A stretch of DNA of 64,000 bases from Motilibacter deserti (GCF_011250635.1 NZ_JAANNP010000001.1:21828-85827), one strand, 5' to 3'; positions 31,365 through 40,322 are shown, numbered from the stretch's first letter. The notes: a model not told the origin generated them from the sequence alone. Made by a program: numbers and translations.

Positions 31365-32411
31365 ATGCCCCACGCCCCCTCGCCGCTGCGCCACCTGCGA
31401 CGGCGTGCCGCCGTCGCCCTGAGCGTGCTGACGGTCGGCCTCGTCGCCGCGTGCGGCGGCTCCGACGACGGCGACGCCGCTGACAGCGGGGCGCAGCCGT
31501 CCGGCTCCGCGAGCGCCGGGGCGTTCCCCGTCTCCATCCCGCACGCCCTCGGCACCACCACCGTCGAGGAGCAGCCCGAGCGCGTCGTGACGCTGGGCTG
31601 GGGCAGCCAGGACGTCGCGCTGGCACTGGGCGTCGTGCCGGTGGGCATGCCGAAGTTCACCTACGGCGGGAACGCCGAGGGGATCCTCCCCTGGGACGAG
31701 GACAAGCTCGCCGGCGCCGAGCCGACGCTGCTCGACGAGAGCGACGGGGTCCCGTTCGAGGCCGTCGCCGCCCTGCAGCCGGACCTCATCCTCGCCACGT
31801 ACAGCGGCATCCAGCAGGCCGATTACGACCGGCTCGCCCAGATCGCGCCGACCGTCGCGTACCCGAAGACGCCGTGGCTCACCAGTTGGCAGGAGCAGAC
31901 CACGCTGGTCGGCACCGCGCTGGGCAAGGCCACGCAGGCGCAGCAGCTGATCGCCGACACCGAGGCCGCGATCGCCAAGGCCGGCGCCGACAACCCCGTG
32001 CTCAAGGGCAAGACGTTCACCTACGGCAACGCCGCCGGGCCGGGCGCGATCTCCGCCTACGTCGCGGGCGACCCGCGCGTCACGCTGCTCACCGCCATGG
32101 GGATGCAGCCGGCGCCGGGCATCGAAACGCTGGAGCCGGGGACGGGCCAGTTCTACGCCGATGTGAGCATCGAGCAGGCCGACACGCTGGACTCCGACGT
32201 GCTCGTGATGTGGTACGGCTCGGCGGACGTCCAGAAGCAGGTCGAGGCCCAGAAGCTGTTCCAGGAGCTGCCCGCCGTCCAGCGCGGCTCCTACGTGGCG
32301 CTCACCGACCAGAGCTTCGTCTTCGCCACGTCGGCTGTCAGCGTGCTCAGCATCCCCTGGTCGCTCGACACCTTCGTCCCGCAGCTGGTCGAGGCCGCCG
32401 AGAAGGCTTGA
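31365..32411 (+). CDS. Iron-siderophore ABC transporter substrate-binding lipoprotein
   Basis: A 348-residue class III periplasmic-binding-type lipoprotein for ferric siderophores. An Arg-rich N-terminus and hydrophobic segment end in the lipobox LVAAC (Cys at about 26). The mature domain has the FepB/FecB-like pattern PERVVTLGWGSQDVALALGV and EAVAALQPDLILATYSGI. CAGGAG precedes the ATG. An iron box upstream gives the regulation. No permease or ATPase is adjacent, so it must use an importer encoded elsewhere. Confidence 0.9.
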   Translation: MPHAPSPLRHLRRRAAVALSVLTVGLVAACGGSDDGDAADSGAQPSGSASAGAFPVSIPHALGTTTVEEQPERVVTLGWGSQDVALALGVVPVGMPKFTYGGNAEGILPWDEDKLAGAEPTLLDESDGVPFEAVAALQPDLILATYSGIQQADYDRLAQIAPTVAYPKTPWLTSWQEQTTLVGTALGKATQAQQLIADTEAAIAKAGADNPVLKGKTFTYGNAAGPGAISAYVAGDPRVTLLTAMGMQPAPGIETLEPGTGQFYADVSIEQADTLDSDVLVMWYGSADVQKQVEAQKLFQELPAVQRGSYVALTDQSFVFATSAVSVLSIPWSLDTFVPQLVEAAEKA

Positions 32412-32463
32412 GCCGTCGGTCGGCCACGCCTAGCGCCGGCGGCAGCCGGGGAGGATGCGCCCC

Positions 32464-33261
32464 GTGAGCGACTCGTTCTGGGTGATGACCGGCGCGGCCG
32501 GCGGGATCGCGCAGGCTCTGCGTCCCGGGTTGCGCGACCTCGTCGGACGCTGGCGGCTGCTCGACTCCCGGCCCGTGCCGGACGGCGACGCGCACGGCGA
32601 CGAGTCCCGCGTCGTGGACCTGCGCGACCGCGCGGCGCTGATCGAGGCGGTGCGGGGCGCCACCGGAGTGGTGCACCTCGGGGGGCTGGCCTCCGAAGCC
32701 GACCGCGAGGACATCGTCGAGGTCAACGTCCTCGGGACGGCCCACGTGCTCGAGGCCGCCCGGCAGGCCGGCGCGCGGCGCGTCGTGCTGGCGAGCAGCA
32801 ACCACGCGACCGGGTTCTACGGCGTGGACGAGCGCATCGGCCCGGGAGCGCCTCCCCGGCCGGACTCGTTCTACGGCGTCAGCAAGGTGGCGGGCGAGGC
32901 GCTCGGCAGCCTCTACGTCGACAAGTTCGGCCTCGAGGTCGCCTGCATCCGCATCGGGCACTTCGCGGAGCGGCCCGAGACGGCGCGCGACCTCAGCATC
33001 TGGATCAGCCCCCGCGACACCGTCGCCGCCTTCTCGGCGGCGATGACGTTCGCCGATCTGCGCTTCAGCGTCTTCTACGGCGTCTCGGCCAATACACGCG
33101 GCTGGTGGGACATCGAGCCCGGGCGGCGCATCGGCTACGAGCCGCGGGATGACGCGGAGGCGTACGCCGGCACGGTCCCCCCGGTGCCGGACGACGAGAC
33201 GGGCCGGCTGCAGGGCGGGGAGTTCGTCCCCGCGGCGGCCACGCTCGACCCGCAGCGCTGA
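32464..33261 (+). CDS. Uronate dehydrogenase-like NAD-dependent epimerase/dehydratase
   Basis: A 265-residue short-chain dehydrogenase of the extended type. The NAD motif TGAAGGIAQ is near the N-terminus, and the catalytic YGVSK, with SSNHATGFYG before it and YGVSANTRGWWD after, matches bacterial uronate dehydrogenases that oxidise galacturonate or glucuronate. The GTG at 32464 is chosen because GGGGAGG lies nine bases before it; the in-frame ATG at 32455 abuts that site directly. Substrate is inferred from motif likeness only. Confidence 0.8.
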   Translation: MSDSFWVMTGAAGGIAQALRPGLRDLVGRWRLLDSRPVPDGDAHGDESRVVDLRDRAALIEAVRGATGVVHLGGLASEADREDIVEVNVLGTAHVLEAARQAGARRVVLASSNHATGFYGVDERIGPGAPPRPDSFYGVSKVAGEALGSLYVDKFGLEVACIRIGHFAERPETARDLSIWISPRDTVAAFSAAMTFADLRFSVFYGVSANTRGWWDIEPGRRIGYEPRDDAEAYAGTVPPVPDDETGRLQGGEFVPAAATLDPQR

Positions 33262-33309
33262 GCATTCAACCGAAGGAGTGGCCCACATCTCAGCTATGAC
33301 GGGCTTCTC

Positions 33310-33534
33310 GTGGGTAACACGTTCGCCGTGCTGCCCCCTCGCTCCCGCCGGATCCTCGCCCGCTGGCTGCTCGTCCTCGCGCTGGCCGAGGTCCTCGTCG
33401 CCGGCGTGGGCATGTGGAAGGCCGGCTGGCCGTTCGTCGCCCAGTTCCTGCTCGTGACCGTGTGCATGACGGTCGCGGCCGCCCTCGTCGCGCCACCGCA
33501 GGCCGCCTCGCGAGCGCAGCGCCCCCTGACCTGA
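33310..33534 (+). CDS. Small hypothetical membrane protein
   Basis: A 74-residue product with two hydrophobic segments (about residues 17-35 and 43-60), no recognisable family. The GTG at 33310 lacks a clear ribosome site; an AAGGAG lies too far upstream (33273-33278). The composition is consistent with a real inner-membrane protein, but the start and even the gene are uncertain. Confidence 0.45.
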   Translation: MGNTFAVLPPRSRRILARWLLVLALAEVLVAGVGMWKAGWPFVAQFLLVTVCMTVAAALVAPPQAASRAQRPLT

Positions 33535-33626
33535 GGCCGGGCCGAGCGCCTGGCGGCACGGATCCGCGGCAGAGGCCCGCTCGAGGCCCTTCCGGCCGCC
33601 GTGTTGCCCCCCCGTTGCCAGCGCCC

Positions 33627-34127
33627 TCAAGGCAGCTCGACGGTCTCCGCCCGCCAGATCTCCCCGAACGCCAACTCGAGGTGCGAGCGGAGCGGGCGCC
33701 GGGACCGCCGCAGGAGCGCGGCGACGAGCAGCGGCGCCTGCCCGGCGAGCTCGACCGGGCGTACGCTGCGCGGCCTCTCGGGCCCCTCAGGAGTGTCGAC
33801 CTCGTGGATGCCGAGCGCACCCGCGACGACGGACACCAGCACTTCGGTGTCGACCGCTGCCCAGGCCGCCGCCCCGCGCACCGCGTCGTCGAGCGCGTCG
33901 AGCACCTCGTCGGCGGCGAGCCCGTCCGGATAGACGTCCTCGAGCAGCTGCCGGACGACGGCCCCCAGCACCAGCCCGACCCGCTCCGGCTCCTGGACGG
34001 CCAGCCGCGCGACGGCCTCGTCGTACGCCGGCGCGTCGTCGCCTCGGGCGGCCTCGACCGCGTCGACGACCGCGTCGGCGAGCTGGCGGGCAGCGGGCGG
34101 CAGCTCGCCCAGCCGGATGGAGACCAC
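33627..34127 (-). CDS. Hypothetical protein downstream of polA
   Basis: A 166-residue, mostly helical, Ala/Val/Glu-rich soluble protein with no motif that I recognise. GTG start with GAGG upstream, 21 bases after the polA stop, so it is probably cotranscribed with polA. Codon use and an open frame free of rare codons support a real gene. Function unknown. Confidence 0.65.
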   Translation of the reverse strand: MVSIRLGELPPAARQLADAVVDAVEAARGDDAPAYDEAVARLAVQEPERVGLVLGAVVRQLLEDVYPDGLAADEVLDALDDAVRGAAAWAAVDTEVLVSVVAGALGIHEVDTPEGPERPRSVRPVELAGQAPLLVAALLRRSRRPLRSHLELAFGEIWRAETVELP

Positions 34128-34148
34128 GGGGACCTCAGCCGCGCGCCG

Positions 34149-36917
34149 TCAGTGCCCGGCGTCCTGCCAGGTGCGCCCGACGCCGACGCTCACGTCGAGC
34201 GGCACGGACAGGCTCGCGGCCGCGCCCATCTCCCGGCGCAGCAGCGCCTCCAGCTCCTCCCGCTCCCCCGCCGCCACCTCGAGCACGAGCTCGTCGTGGA
34301 CCTGCAGCAGCATCCGCGACTTCAGCTTCGCTGAAGCCATCGCGATGTCGACCTTGAGCATCGCGACCTTGACGATGTCGGCCGCCGAGCCCTGGATCGG
34401 GGCGTTGAGCGCCATGCGCTCGGCCATCTCCCGGCGCTGCCGGTTGTCGCTCGTGAGATCCGGCAGGTAGCGCCGGCGGCCGAGCACGGTCTCGGTGTAG
34501 CCCGACAGCCGGGCCTTGGCCACGATGTCGCGCAGGTAGTCGCGCACCCCGCCGAAGCGCTCGAAGTACTCGTCCATGAGGCCCTGCGCCTCGTCGTAGC
34601 CGATGGTGAGCTGCTTGCCCAGCCCGTAGGCCGACAGCCCGTAGGCCAGCCCGTAGGACATGGCCTTGATCTTGGCCCGCTGCTCCAGCGAGACCTCCGC
34701 CGGCGGGACCCCGAACACCCGCGACGCGGTGAAGGCGTGCAGGTCCTCGCCCGACTGGAAGGCCTCGATGAGCCCGGCGTCCGCGGACAGGTGCGCCATG
34801 ATCCGCATCTCGATCTGGCTGTAGTCCGCGGTCATCAGCGACTCGAACCCGGGGCCGACGACGAACCCCTCCCGGATGCGCCGCCCCTCCTCGGTGCGGA
34901 TCGGGATGTTCTGCAGGTTCGGGTCCGTGGAGGAGAGCCGGCCCGTCGCAGCGATGGTCTGGTTGAAGGTCGTGTGGATCCGGGCGTCGTCGCGGACCTC
35001 CGCCAGCAGGCCCGTGACCGTCTGCTTGAGCCGGGACGCGTCGCGGTGGCGCAGCAGGTGGGCCAGGAACGGATGCTCGGTCTGGACGTAGAGCGACTGC
35101 AGCGCGTCGGCGTCGGTCGTGTAGCCGGTCTTCGTGCGCTTCGTCTTCGGCATCTTGAGCTCGTCGAAGAGCACGACCTGCAGCTGCTTCGGCGAGCCGA
35201 GGTTGATCTTCTTGCCGATCACGGCGTACGCCTCGTCGGCCGCCTGCTTCACGTGGTCCGCGAAGTAGGCCTCGAGGCCGCCCAGGTGGTCGAGGTCGAC
35301 CGCGATGCCGTCGCGCTCGAGCCGCCCGAGCAGCGGCACGAGCGGGAGCTCGACCTCCTGCAGGAGCGGCCCCTGCCCCTTCTCCTCCAGCTCCACGTCG
35401 AGCGCGTCGGCGAGGTCGACGACCGCCCGCGCCCGCAGCATCGCCGACTGCGCGCGGGCGTCCTCGTCGACGCCGTCGAGCGAGAGCTGCCCGTCGTCGG
35501 CGCCCTCCGCCCGCAGCTCGCGCTGCAGGTAACGGATGACGAGGTCGGACAGGTCGAAGGTGCGCGTGTCGGGGCGGGCGAGGTAGGCCGAGAGCTGGGT
35601 GTCGCTGGTGACGCCCGCCAGTGACCAGCCGCGCTCGCGCAGGGCGTGCAGCGGCCCCTTCGCGTCGTGCAGCGCCTTCGGCCGGTCGGGGTCGGCCAGC
35701 CACTCCCCCAGGGCCGCGTCGTCGTCCGGCAGCAGTGTCGTCGGGTCGACGTACATGGCCGTGCCGTCGCCGGCCGCGAGTGCGAGCCCGTGCACCTCGC
35801 CGGTGCCGCTGCGCCACGTGCCGACGACGTGCACGCCCGTGCGGGCGGCTCCGGCGGCGTGGGCAGCGAGCCACTCGCGGACGGTCCCGGGGGCGAGCAC
35901 CTGCCCCGCCATCTCGAAGCCCTCGTCGGCCGTCGGGGCCTCGGGGGCGAACGCCTCGTAGAGCCGCTCGCGCAGGACCCGGAACTGGAGGGTGTCGAAC
36001 ACCTGGTGGACCGCGTCCCGGTCGAACGACTGCCACACCAGGTCGTCGGGCTGGACGTCGATCGGGACGTCGCGGCGCAGCTCGGTCAGCTCGCGGTTGC
36101 GGATGACCTGGGACAAGTGGTCACGCAGCGCCTGCCCGGCCTTGCCCTTGACCTCGTCGACGCGGTCGATGATCGCGTCGAGCGAGCCGAACTCGACGAC
36201 CCACTTGGCGGCGGTCTTCTCCCCGACCGAGGGGATGTTGGGCAGGTTGTCGCTGGGGTCGCCGCGCAGGGCGGCGAAGTCGGGGTACTGCGTCGGGCTC
36301 AGCCCGTAGCGCTCCTGCACGGCGTCGGGCGTCATCCGGGAGATCTCGCTGACCCCGCGCTTGGGGTAGAGCACGGTGACGTTGTCGCTGACGAGCTGGA
36401 AGGAGTCCCGGTCGCCGGAGCTGATGAGGATCTCGTAGCCCTCGGGCTCGGCGCGGTCCACGAGCGTGGCGATCACGTCGTCGGCCTCGAACCCCTCGGC
36501 CGTCACGACCGGGATGCGCAGGGCGTCCAGCACCTCGCGGATGAGCGGGACCTGGCTGCCGAACTCGCTGGGCGACTTGGTGCGGTTCGCCTTGTAGTCG
36601 GGGAAGGCGGTCGTACGGAACGTCGCCCGGCCCACGTCGAACGTGCAGGCCACGTGCGTCGGCCGCTCGTCGCGGAGCATGTTGATCAGCATCGAGGTGA
36701 AGCCGTAGACCGCGTTGGTCGGCTGGCCCGTCGAGGTGTTGAAGTTCTCGACCGGGAGCGCGTAGAACGCGCGGTAGGCCAGCGAGTGGCCGTCGAGAAG
36801 GAGCAGGCGCCCGCCCGTGCCCACGCGTGTGCCGAGCTCCGTGCCCGGCTCGGCCCCGGCCTCCACCGTGCCTGCCGTCGCGCCGCCCGTTGCCGTCGTC
36901 CCACCGCTTCCTGCCAC
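34149..36917 (-). CDS. polA: DNA polymerase I
   Basis: About 922 residues. The N-terminal 5'-3' exonuclease (LLLLDGHSLAYRAFYALP, FEADDVIATL, SSGDRDSFQL) precedes a middle domain that lacks the DxE proofreading motif (VVGTWRSGTGEVHG), then the polymerase with motif A TADYSQIEMRI, motif B KAMSYGLAYG and motif C LLQVHDELVLE. The Phe of E. coli motif B is Tyr here. The GTG at 36917 is proposed because it lies seven bases after TACGAT, suggesting a leaderless mRNA; a TTG at 36983 is an alternative. Works in repair synthesis after UvrABC incision and in Okazaki processing. Confidence 0.93.
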   Translation of the reverse strand: MAGSGGTTATGGATAGTVEAGAEPGTELGTRVGTGGRLLLLDGHSLAYRAFYALPVENFNTSTGQPTNAVYGFTSMLINMLRDERPTHVACTFDVGRATFRTTAFPDYKANRTKSPSEFGSQVPLIREVLDALRIPVVTAEGFEADDVIATLVDRAEPEGYEILISSGDRDSFQLVSDNVTVLYPKRGVSEISRMTPDAVQERYGLSPTQYPDFAALRGDPSDNLPNIPSVGEKTAAKWVVEFGSLDAIIDRVDEVKGKAGQALRDHLSQVIRNRELTELRRDVPIDVQPDDLVWQSFDRDAVHQVFDTLQFRVLRERLYEAFAPEAPTADEGFEMAGQVLAPGTVREWLAAHAAGAARTGVHVVGTWRSGTGEVHGLALAAGDGTAMYVDPTTLLPDDDAALGEWLADPDRPKALHDAKGPLHALRERGWSLAGVTSDTQLSAYLARPDTRTFDLSDLVIRYLQRELRAEGADDGQLSLDGVDEDARAQSAMLRARAVVDLADALDVELEEKGQGPLLQEVELPLVPLLGRLERDGIAVDLDHLGGLEAYFADHVKQAADEAYAVIGKKINLGSPKQLQVVLFDELKMPKTKRTKTGYTTDADALQSLYVQTEHPFLAHLLRHRDASRLKQTVTGLLAEVRDDARIHTTFNQTIAATGRLSSTDPNLQNIPIRTEEGRRIREGFVVGPGFESLMTADYSQIEMRIMAHLSADAGLIEAFQSGEDLHAFTASRVFGVPPAEVSLEQRAKIKAMSYGLAYGLSAYGLGKQLTIGYDEAQGLMDEYFERFGGVRDYLRDIVAKARLSGYTETVLGRRRYLPDLTSDNRQRREMAERMALNAPIQGSAADIVKVAMLKVDIAMASAKLKSRMLLQVHDELVLEVAAGEREELEALLRREMGAAASLSVPLDVSVGVGRTWQDAGH

Positions 36918-36924
36918 GCCCTGA

Positions 36925-36947
36925 ATCGTAGGCGCGACCGGGGACAG
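36925..36947 (-). promoter_or_regulatory. Candidate polA promoter, partial RecA-NDp match
   Basis: Minus strand: CTGTCCCCG, eight bases, TACGAT, then seven bases to the proposed GTG. Only about five of nine upstream positions match TTGTCRGTG, but the N8 spacing and -10 are as in uvrA and uvrB. Weak support for damage control of polA. Confidence 0.35.
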
Positions 36948-37026
36948 CCCCGTCTCGCCTCTCGCTCCGGTCCCGCCGTCCAAGGCGTGGGCCGCCTCCC
37001 CGGCGCGGCGGTTCTAGGCTCCGGTC

Positions 37027-37440
37027 ATGGACCCCCACCGTGTGCCCGGCCCGGGCGCCCCGAGCTTCCCCCCGAGCGCGCTCACCGAGCGGATGGGCAT
37101 CGTCGTGACGGAGGCCTCGGCCCAGCTCGTGCGCGGGACCATGCCGGTCGAGGGCAACACCCAGCCCTTCGGCGTCCTGCACGGCGGCGCGTCGGCGGTG
37201 CTGGCCGAGACGCTCGCGTCGGTCGGCGCGACGTTGCATGCCGGACCGGGGCGCGCGGGAGCCGGCATCGAGATCAACGCCAGCCACCACCGGCCCGGGC
37301 TCAGCGGGACGATCACCGGCGTGGCGACCGCGGTGCACCTCGGCCGCACGCTCGCGACCTACGACGTCGTGCTCACCGACGAGGAGTCGCGCCGGGTCTG
37401 CTCGGCCCGGGTCACGTGCGCGCTGCGCGACCTGCGCTGA
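37027..37440 (+). CDS. PaaI-type hotdog thioesterase
   Basis: A 137-residue single-hotdog protein of the PaaI/YbgC class, hydrolysing acyl- or aryl-CoA thioesters. The core GNTQPFGVLHGGASAVLAET contains the HGG and catalytic Glu region, and VCSARVTCAL ends the fold. TAGGCT lies six bases before the ATG, with no ribosome site, so translation is probably leaderless. It is divergent from polA, its usual neighbour in actinobacteria. The natural CoA ester is unknown. Confidence 0.88.
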   Translation: MDPHRVPGPGAPSFPPSALTERMGIVVTEASAQLVRGTMPVEGNTQPFGVLHGGASAVLAETLASVGATLHAGPGRAGAGIEINASHHRPGLSGTITGVATAVHLGRTLATYDVVLTDEESRRVCSARVTCALRDLR

Positions 37441-37503
37441 CCCGCGGACGGGCGTCGCTGCCGACCCCTGTTCGCCCCCGGTGCCCCCGCCGGCTGCGCC
37501 TCG

Positions 37504-37992
37504 TCACACCGGCGCGAGCAGGCCGTCCATCTGCTCGACGGCGGACGACATGCCCTCCGCCATGCCCATCTCGACCAGCTGGTGCATCTGCTCGTCCGTG
37601 GCGAAGTGCGACGTGATCGTCATCCGCGTGCCGCCGGCCGCTTCCTCCAGCGCCACCCGCACGGTGACGGTCGGCATCCCCGCGTCCGGGTTGCCCTCGG
37701 CGTCGCCGAATCCGTCCTCGAACTCCAGGGAGGAGGGCTCGTCGAGGGCCACGAAGCGCCACCAGCCGTGCGCCTTCTCCCCCTCCGGGCCGGTCATGTA
37801 GTAGCGCGACTCCCCGCCAGGCTCGGGCTGATGCTTGGTGAACGTCGCGGGCCAGGTCGGCGGCCCCCACCACCGCTCGAGCCGACGCGGGTCCACCCAC
37901 AGCTGCCAGACGGCGCTCGGCGGCGAGGCGAGCTCCGCGACGATCGTGAAGGTCCGGGCAGCGGCGTCCGGGGTCGTGCTGACGACGGTCAT
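37504..37992 (-). CDS. SRPBCC (AHSA1-like) protein
   Basis: A 162-residue START/Bet v1-like ligand-binding protein. The pattern ELASPPSAVWQLWVDPRRLERWWGP split as ASPPSAVWQLW and RLERWWGPP, and later GGTRMTITSHF, is typical of the AHSA1 family. Its ATG overlaps the ArsR stop (ATGA). ArsR-AHSA1 pairs are widespread and presumed to sense or handle a hydrophobic ligand, but the ligand is not known. Confidence 0.88.
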   Translation of the reverse strand: MTVVSTTPDAAARTFTIVAELASPPSAVWQLWVDPRRLERWWGPPTWPATFTKHQPEPGGESRYYMTGPEGEKAHGWWRFVALDEPSSLEFEDGFGDAEGNPDAGMPTVTVRVALEEAAGGTRMTITSHFATDEQMHQLVEMGMAEGMSSAVEQMDGLLAPV

Positions 37993-38330
37993 GGCGTGTC
38001 CTTCCGGGAGTCCTCGGCGAGCAGCTCCTCCATGCGCCCGATCCGGCCGCGCCAGAGCTCCTCGTAGTCGTCGAGCAGGCGGCCGACGGCCCGGACCGTG
38101 TCGATCTCCCCGCGCACCAGCTGCTCCCGCCCGCGCCGCTGCTTCGTGACGAGGGCGGCCCGCTCGAGCACCGCGACGTGCTTCTGCACGGCGGCGAAGC
38201 TCATCGCGTACCCCGCGGCGAGCGTCGAGACCGAGGCCGGCTCGCGGAGCACCCGCGTCACGATGTCGCGTCGCGTCGGGTCGGCCAGGGCCGCGAAGAC
38301 CCGGTCGGGGTCGACCTGACGTGCAACCAC
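37989..38330 (-). CDS. ArsR-family winged-helix repressor
   Basis: A 113-residue regulator: ALADPTRRDIVTRVL and a recognition helix around MSFAAVQKHVAVLERAALV are the ArsR/SmtB helix-turn-helix. Metal-binding Cys motifs are absent, as in the subgroup coupled to SRPBCC genes. The GTG at 38330 lies eight bases after TAACGT, suggesting a leaderless mRNA, and a 20-base palindrome covers the start, consistent with autorepression of the pair. Confidence 0.88.
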   Translation of the reverse strand: MVARQVDPDRVFAALADPTRRDIVTRVLREPASVSTLAAGYAMSFAAVQKHVAVLERAALVTKQRRGREQLVRGEIDTVRAVGRLLDDYEELWRGRIGRMEELLAEDSRKDTP

Positions 38331-38340
38331 AAGGTTGTAC
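38321..38340 (-). promoter_or_regulatory. Probable ArsR operator over the gene's own start
   Basis: GTGCAACCACAAGGTTGTAC is an inverted repeat with perfect CAACC/GGTTG cores and near-perfect outer arms. It spans the predicted transcription start and the GTG codon of arsR, so binding would block the operon directly. Confidence 0.72.
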
Positions 38341-38393
38341 GTTACTCGCCGGCAGTGGCGCCCACAACCCCTTCACGCCCGGTCGGGACGGCG

Positions 38394-38427
38394 ACGGGCC
38401 AGGGCCGCCGGAGCAGCCCTGGCCCGT
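38394..38427 (-). terminator. Terminator of the sugar ABC operon
   Basis: ACGGGCCAGGGC pairs perfectly with GCCCTGGCCCGT over a ten-base loop, 15 bases after the second permease stop. Confidence 0.85.
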
Positions 38428-38442
38428 ACCGCCGCGAGCGCG

Positions 38443-39327
38443 TCAGCCCTTGAGGCCGGAGCGCGAGACCCCCTCGATCACGAACCGCTGCGCGAAGACG
38501 AACAGCGCGAGCACCGGCGCGCTGGCGATCACGGCACCGGCCATGATCAGGTCGTAGCGCACATTGTTCGCCGACTGCAGGGTCGACAGCCCCGGGGGCA
38601 GCGTCTGGGTCTCGGGGCTGAAGAGGACGTACACCGGCCACAGGAAGTCGTTCCAGTTGGTGAGGAACGCCAGCAGCGCGAGGGTCACCAGGGCCGGGCG
38701 GGACAGCGGCAGGACGACGCGCACGAAGATCTGCCACTTGTTCGCGCCGTCGAGCACGGCCGCTTCCTCGAGCTCGTTCGGCAGCGACAGGAAGAACTGA
38801 CGCAGGAAGAAGACGCCGAACGCCGAGGCCGCCGTCGGGATGATGACGGCGAGCAGGGTGTCCAGCCACTGCAGGTTCCCGACGATGAGGTAGTTCGGGA
38901 TGATGAGGATGACCGGCGGGACGAAGAGCGTGGCGATGATGAGGCCGAACACGACCTTCTTGAACCGGAACTCCATGCGTGCCAACGGGTACGCCGCCAT
39001 GGCCGCGGTCGCCACGACGAGCGCCGCATTGCACGCCGCCGCGATCATGCTGTTCACGAACCACCGCAGCACCGGCGTGCCTTCCGCGTCGAGGATGTCG
39101 CGGTAGGCCTGCAGCGTCGGCGTCTCCGGGATCCACGTCGGCGGGACGGCCGTGGCCTCCTGCCGCGTCTTGAACGACGTGACGAGCATGAAGATGAGCG
39201 GGCTGATGAACAGCACGGCGAGGACGATCAGGACGACGTAGCGCAGCGCGAGCTTGCCGCCCTTGCGGCGCCGGCCTGCAGGTGCCGCCTCCTGGGGGGC
39301 GGGACGGGTGTCGACGACGGTCGCCAT
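38443..39327 (-). CDS. Carbohydrate ABC transporter permease (MalG family)
   Basis: A 294-residue inner-membrane permease with six predicted transmembrane helices. The cytoplasmic EAA loop (EEAAVLDGANKWQIFVRVVLP shortened to EAAVLDGANKWQIF) contacts the ATPase. ATG start, one base after the stop of the partner permease. Fourth gene of the GH43-binding protein-permease-permease operon; sugar imported is probably an arabinose- or xylose-containing oligosaccharide, inferred from the GH43 neighbours. Confidence 0.92.
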   Translation of the reverse strand: MATVVDTRPAPQEAAPAGRRRKGGKLALRYVVLIVLAVLFISPLIFMLVTSFKTRQEATAVPPTWIPETPTLQAYRDILDAEGTPVLRWFVNSMIAAACNAALVVATAAMAAYPLARMEFRFKKVVFGLIIATLFVPPVILIIPNYLIVGNLQWLDTLLAVIIPTAASAFGVFFLRQFFLSLPNELEEAAVLDGANKWQIFVRVVLPLSRPALVTLALLAFLTNWNDFLWPVYVLFSPETQTLPPGLSTLQSANNVRYDLIMAGAVIASAPVLALFVFAQRFVIEGVSRSGLKG

Positions 39328-39328
39328 C

Positions 39329-40315
39329 TCAGGCCGCCTTCTTCTCGCGGAACAGCCAGAACACCGCCAGGCTGAGCACCATGAGGAACAGCGTCAGCAC
39401 ATAGCTCATAGCGGCCGCGTCACCCATGCGGAAGTTGCGCAGCCCGGTCTCGGTGATCGTGTAGATGACGGTGCGCGTCTCGGTGCCGGGCTGCCCGAGC
39501 GTCATCAGGTAGGACTGCCCGAACATGTTGACCGACGCGATGATGGTGACCATCGTGACGAAGGACGTCACCGGGCGCAGCCCGGGCAGCGTGACGTTGC
39601 GGAACCGCTGCCACGCGTTGGCGCCGTCGACCTTCGCCGCTTCGTAGAGCTCGGCGGGGATGTCCTGCAGCCCGGCGAGGTAGATCACGGCGTTGAACCC
39701 GAGGGTCCACCACACCGTCACGCCGACGAGGGCGACCCAGGCCTCCGGCACCGAGGTGAGCCACGGGATGTCGTCGGGCAGCCCGACCACTCCCATGTAG
39801 TGGTTGACGATCCCGATGTTGCGGTCGAGCAGGAAGCGCCACAGCACGCCGATGACGGCGACACCGAGGACGTACGGCGCGAAGTAGACCGCCCGGAAGA
39901 GGTTGCGCCCGCGGAACCTCTGGTTCATGACGATGGCGACGGCCAGCGGGACGATCAGCAGCAACGGCACGCTGAAGACCGTGAAGATGGCGGTGGCCTG
40001 CATGCCGTCCCAGAAGGGGCCGGCGGTGATGGAGTCGGAGTCGAAGAGGTTGGTGTAGTTGCGCAGCCCCACCCAGGGCTTTCCGGGCAGGGTGTAGTCG
40101 TAGTCGTGCAGGCTGATCCAGAACCCGTAGACGATCGGCGCGACGACGAAGGTGCCGAAGAGCACGAGATAGGGCAGCAGGAACAGCCACGGCGTCGCCC
40201 ACGACGTCAGTCGCCGGCCCGACGGGGCGCGGCGTGTGGTGGAGACCTCCAGGCGGTCGGGTGCCAGCGGTGGCGCCGCGACCTCCTTCGTCGTGGGACG
40301 GGTCGAGGAGCTCAC
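39329..40315 (-). CDS. Carbohydrate ABC transporter permease (MalF/UgpA family)
   Basis: A 328-residue permease with six predicted membrane helices after an N-terminal tail of about 35 residues, and the EAA loop YEAAKVDGANAWQRF. GTG start at 40315, seven bases after the binding-protein stop. It forms the importer channel with the next gene. No ATP-binding gene is present locally, so a shared MsiK-like ATPase is expected. Confidence 0.92.
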   Translation of the reverse strand: MSSSTRPTTKEVAAPPLAPDRLEVSTTRRAPSGRRLTSWATPWLFLLPYLVLFGTFVVAPIVYGFWISLHDYDYTLPGKPWVGLRNYTNLFDSDSITAGPFWDGMQATAIFTVFSVPLLLIVPLAVAIVMNQRFRGRNLFRAVYFAPYVLGVAVIGVLWRFLLDRNIGIVNHYMGVVGLPDDIPWLTSVPEAWVALVGVTVWWTLGFNAVIYLAGLQDIPAELYEAAKVDGANAWQRFRNVTLPGLRPVTSFVTMVTIIASVNMFGQSYLMTLGQPGTETRTVIYTITETGLRNFRMGDAAAMSYVLTLFLMVLSLAVFWLFREKKAA

Positions 40316-40322
40316 GGTCGGG

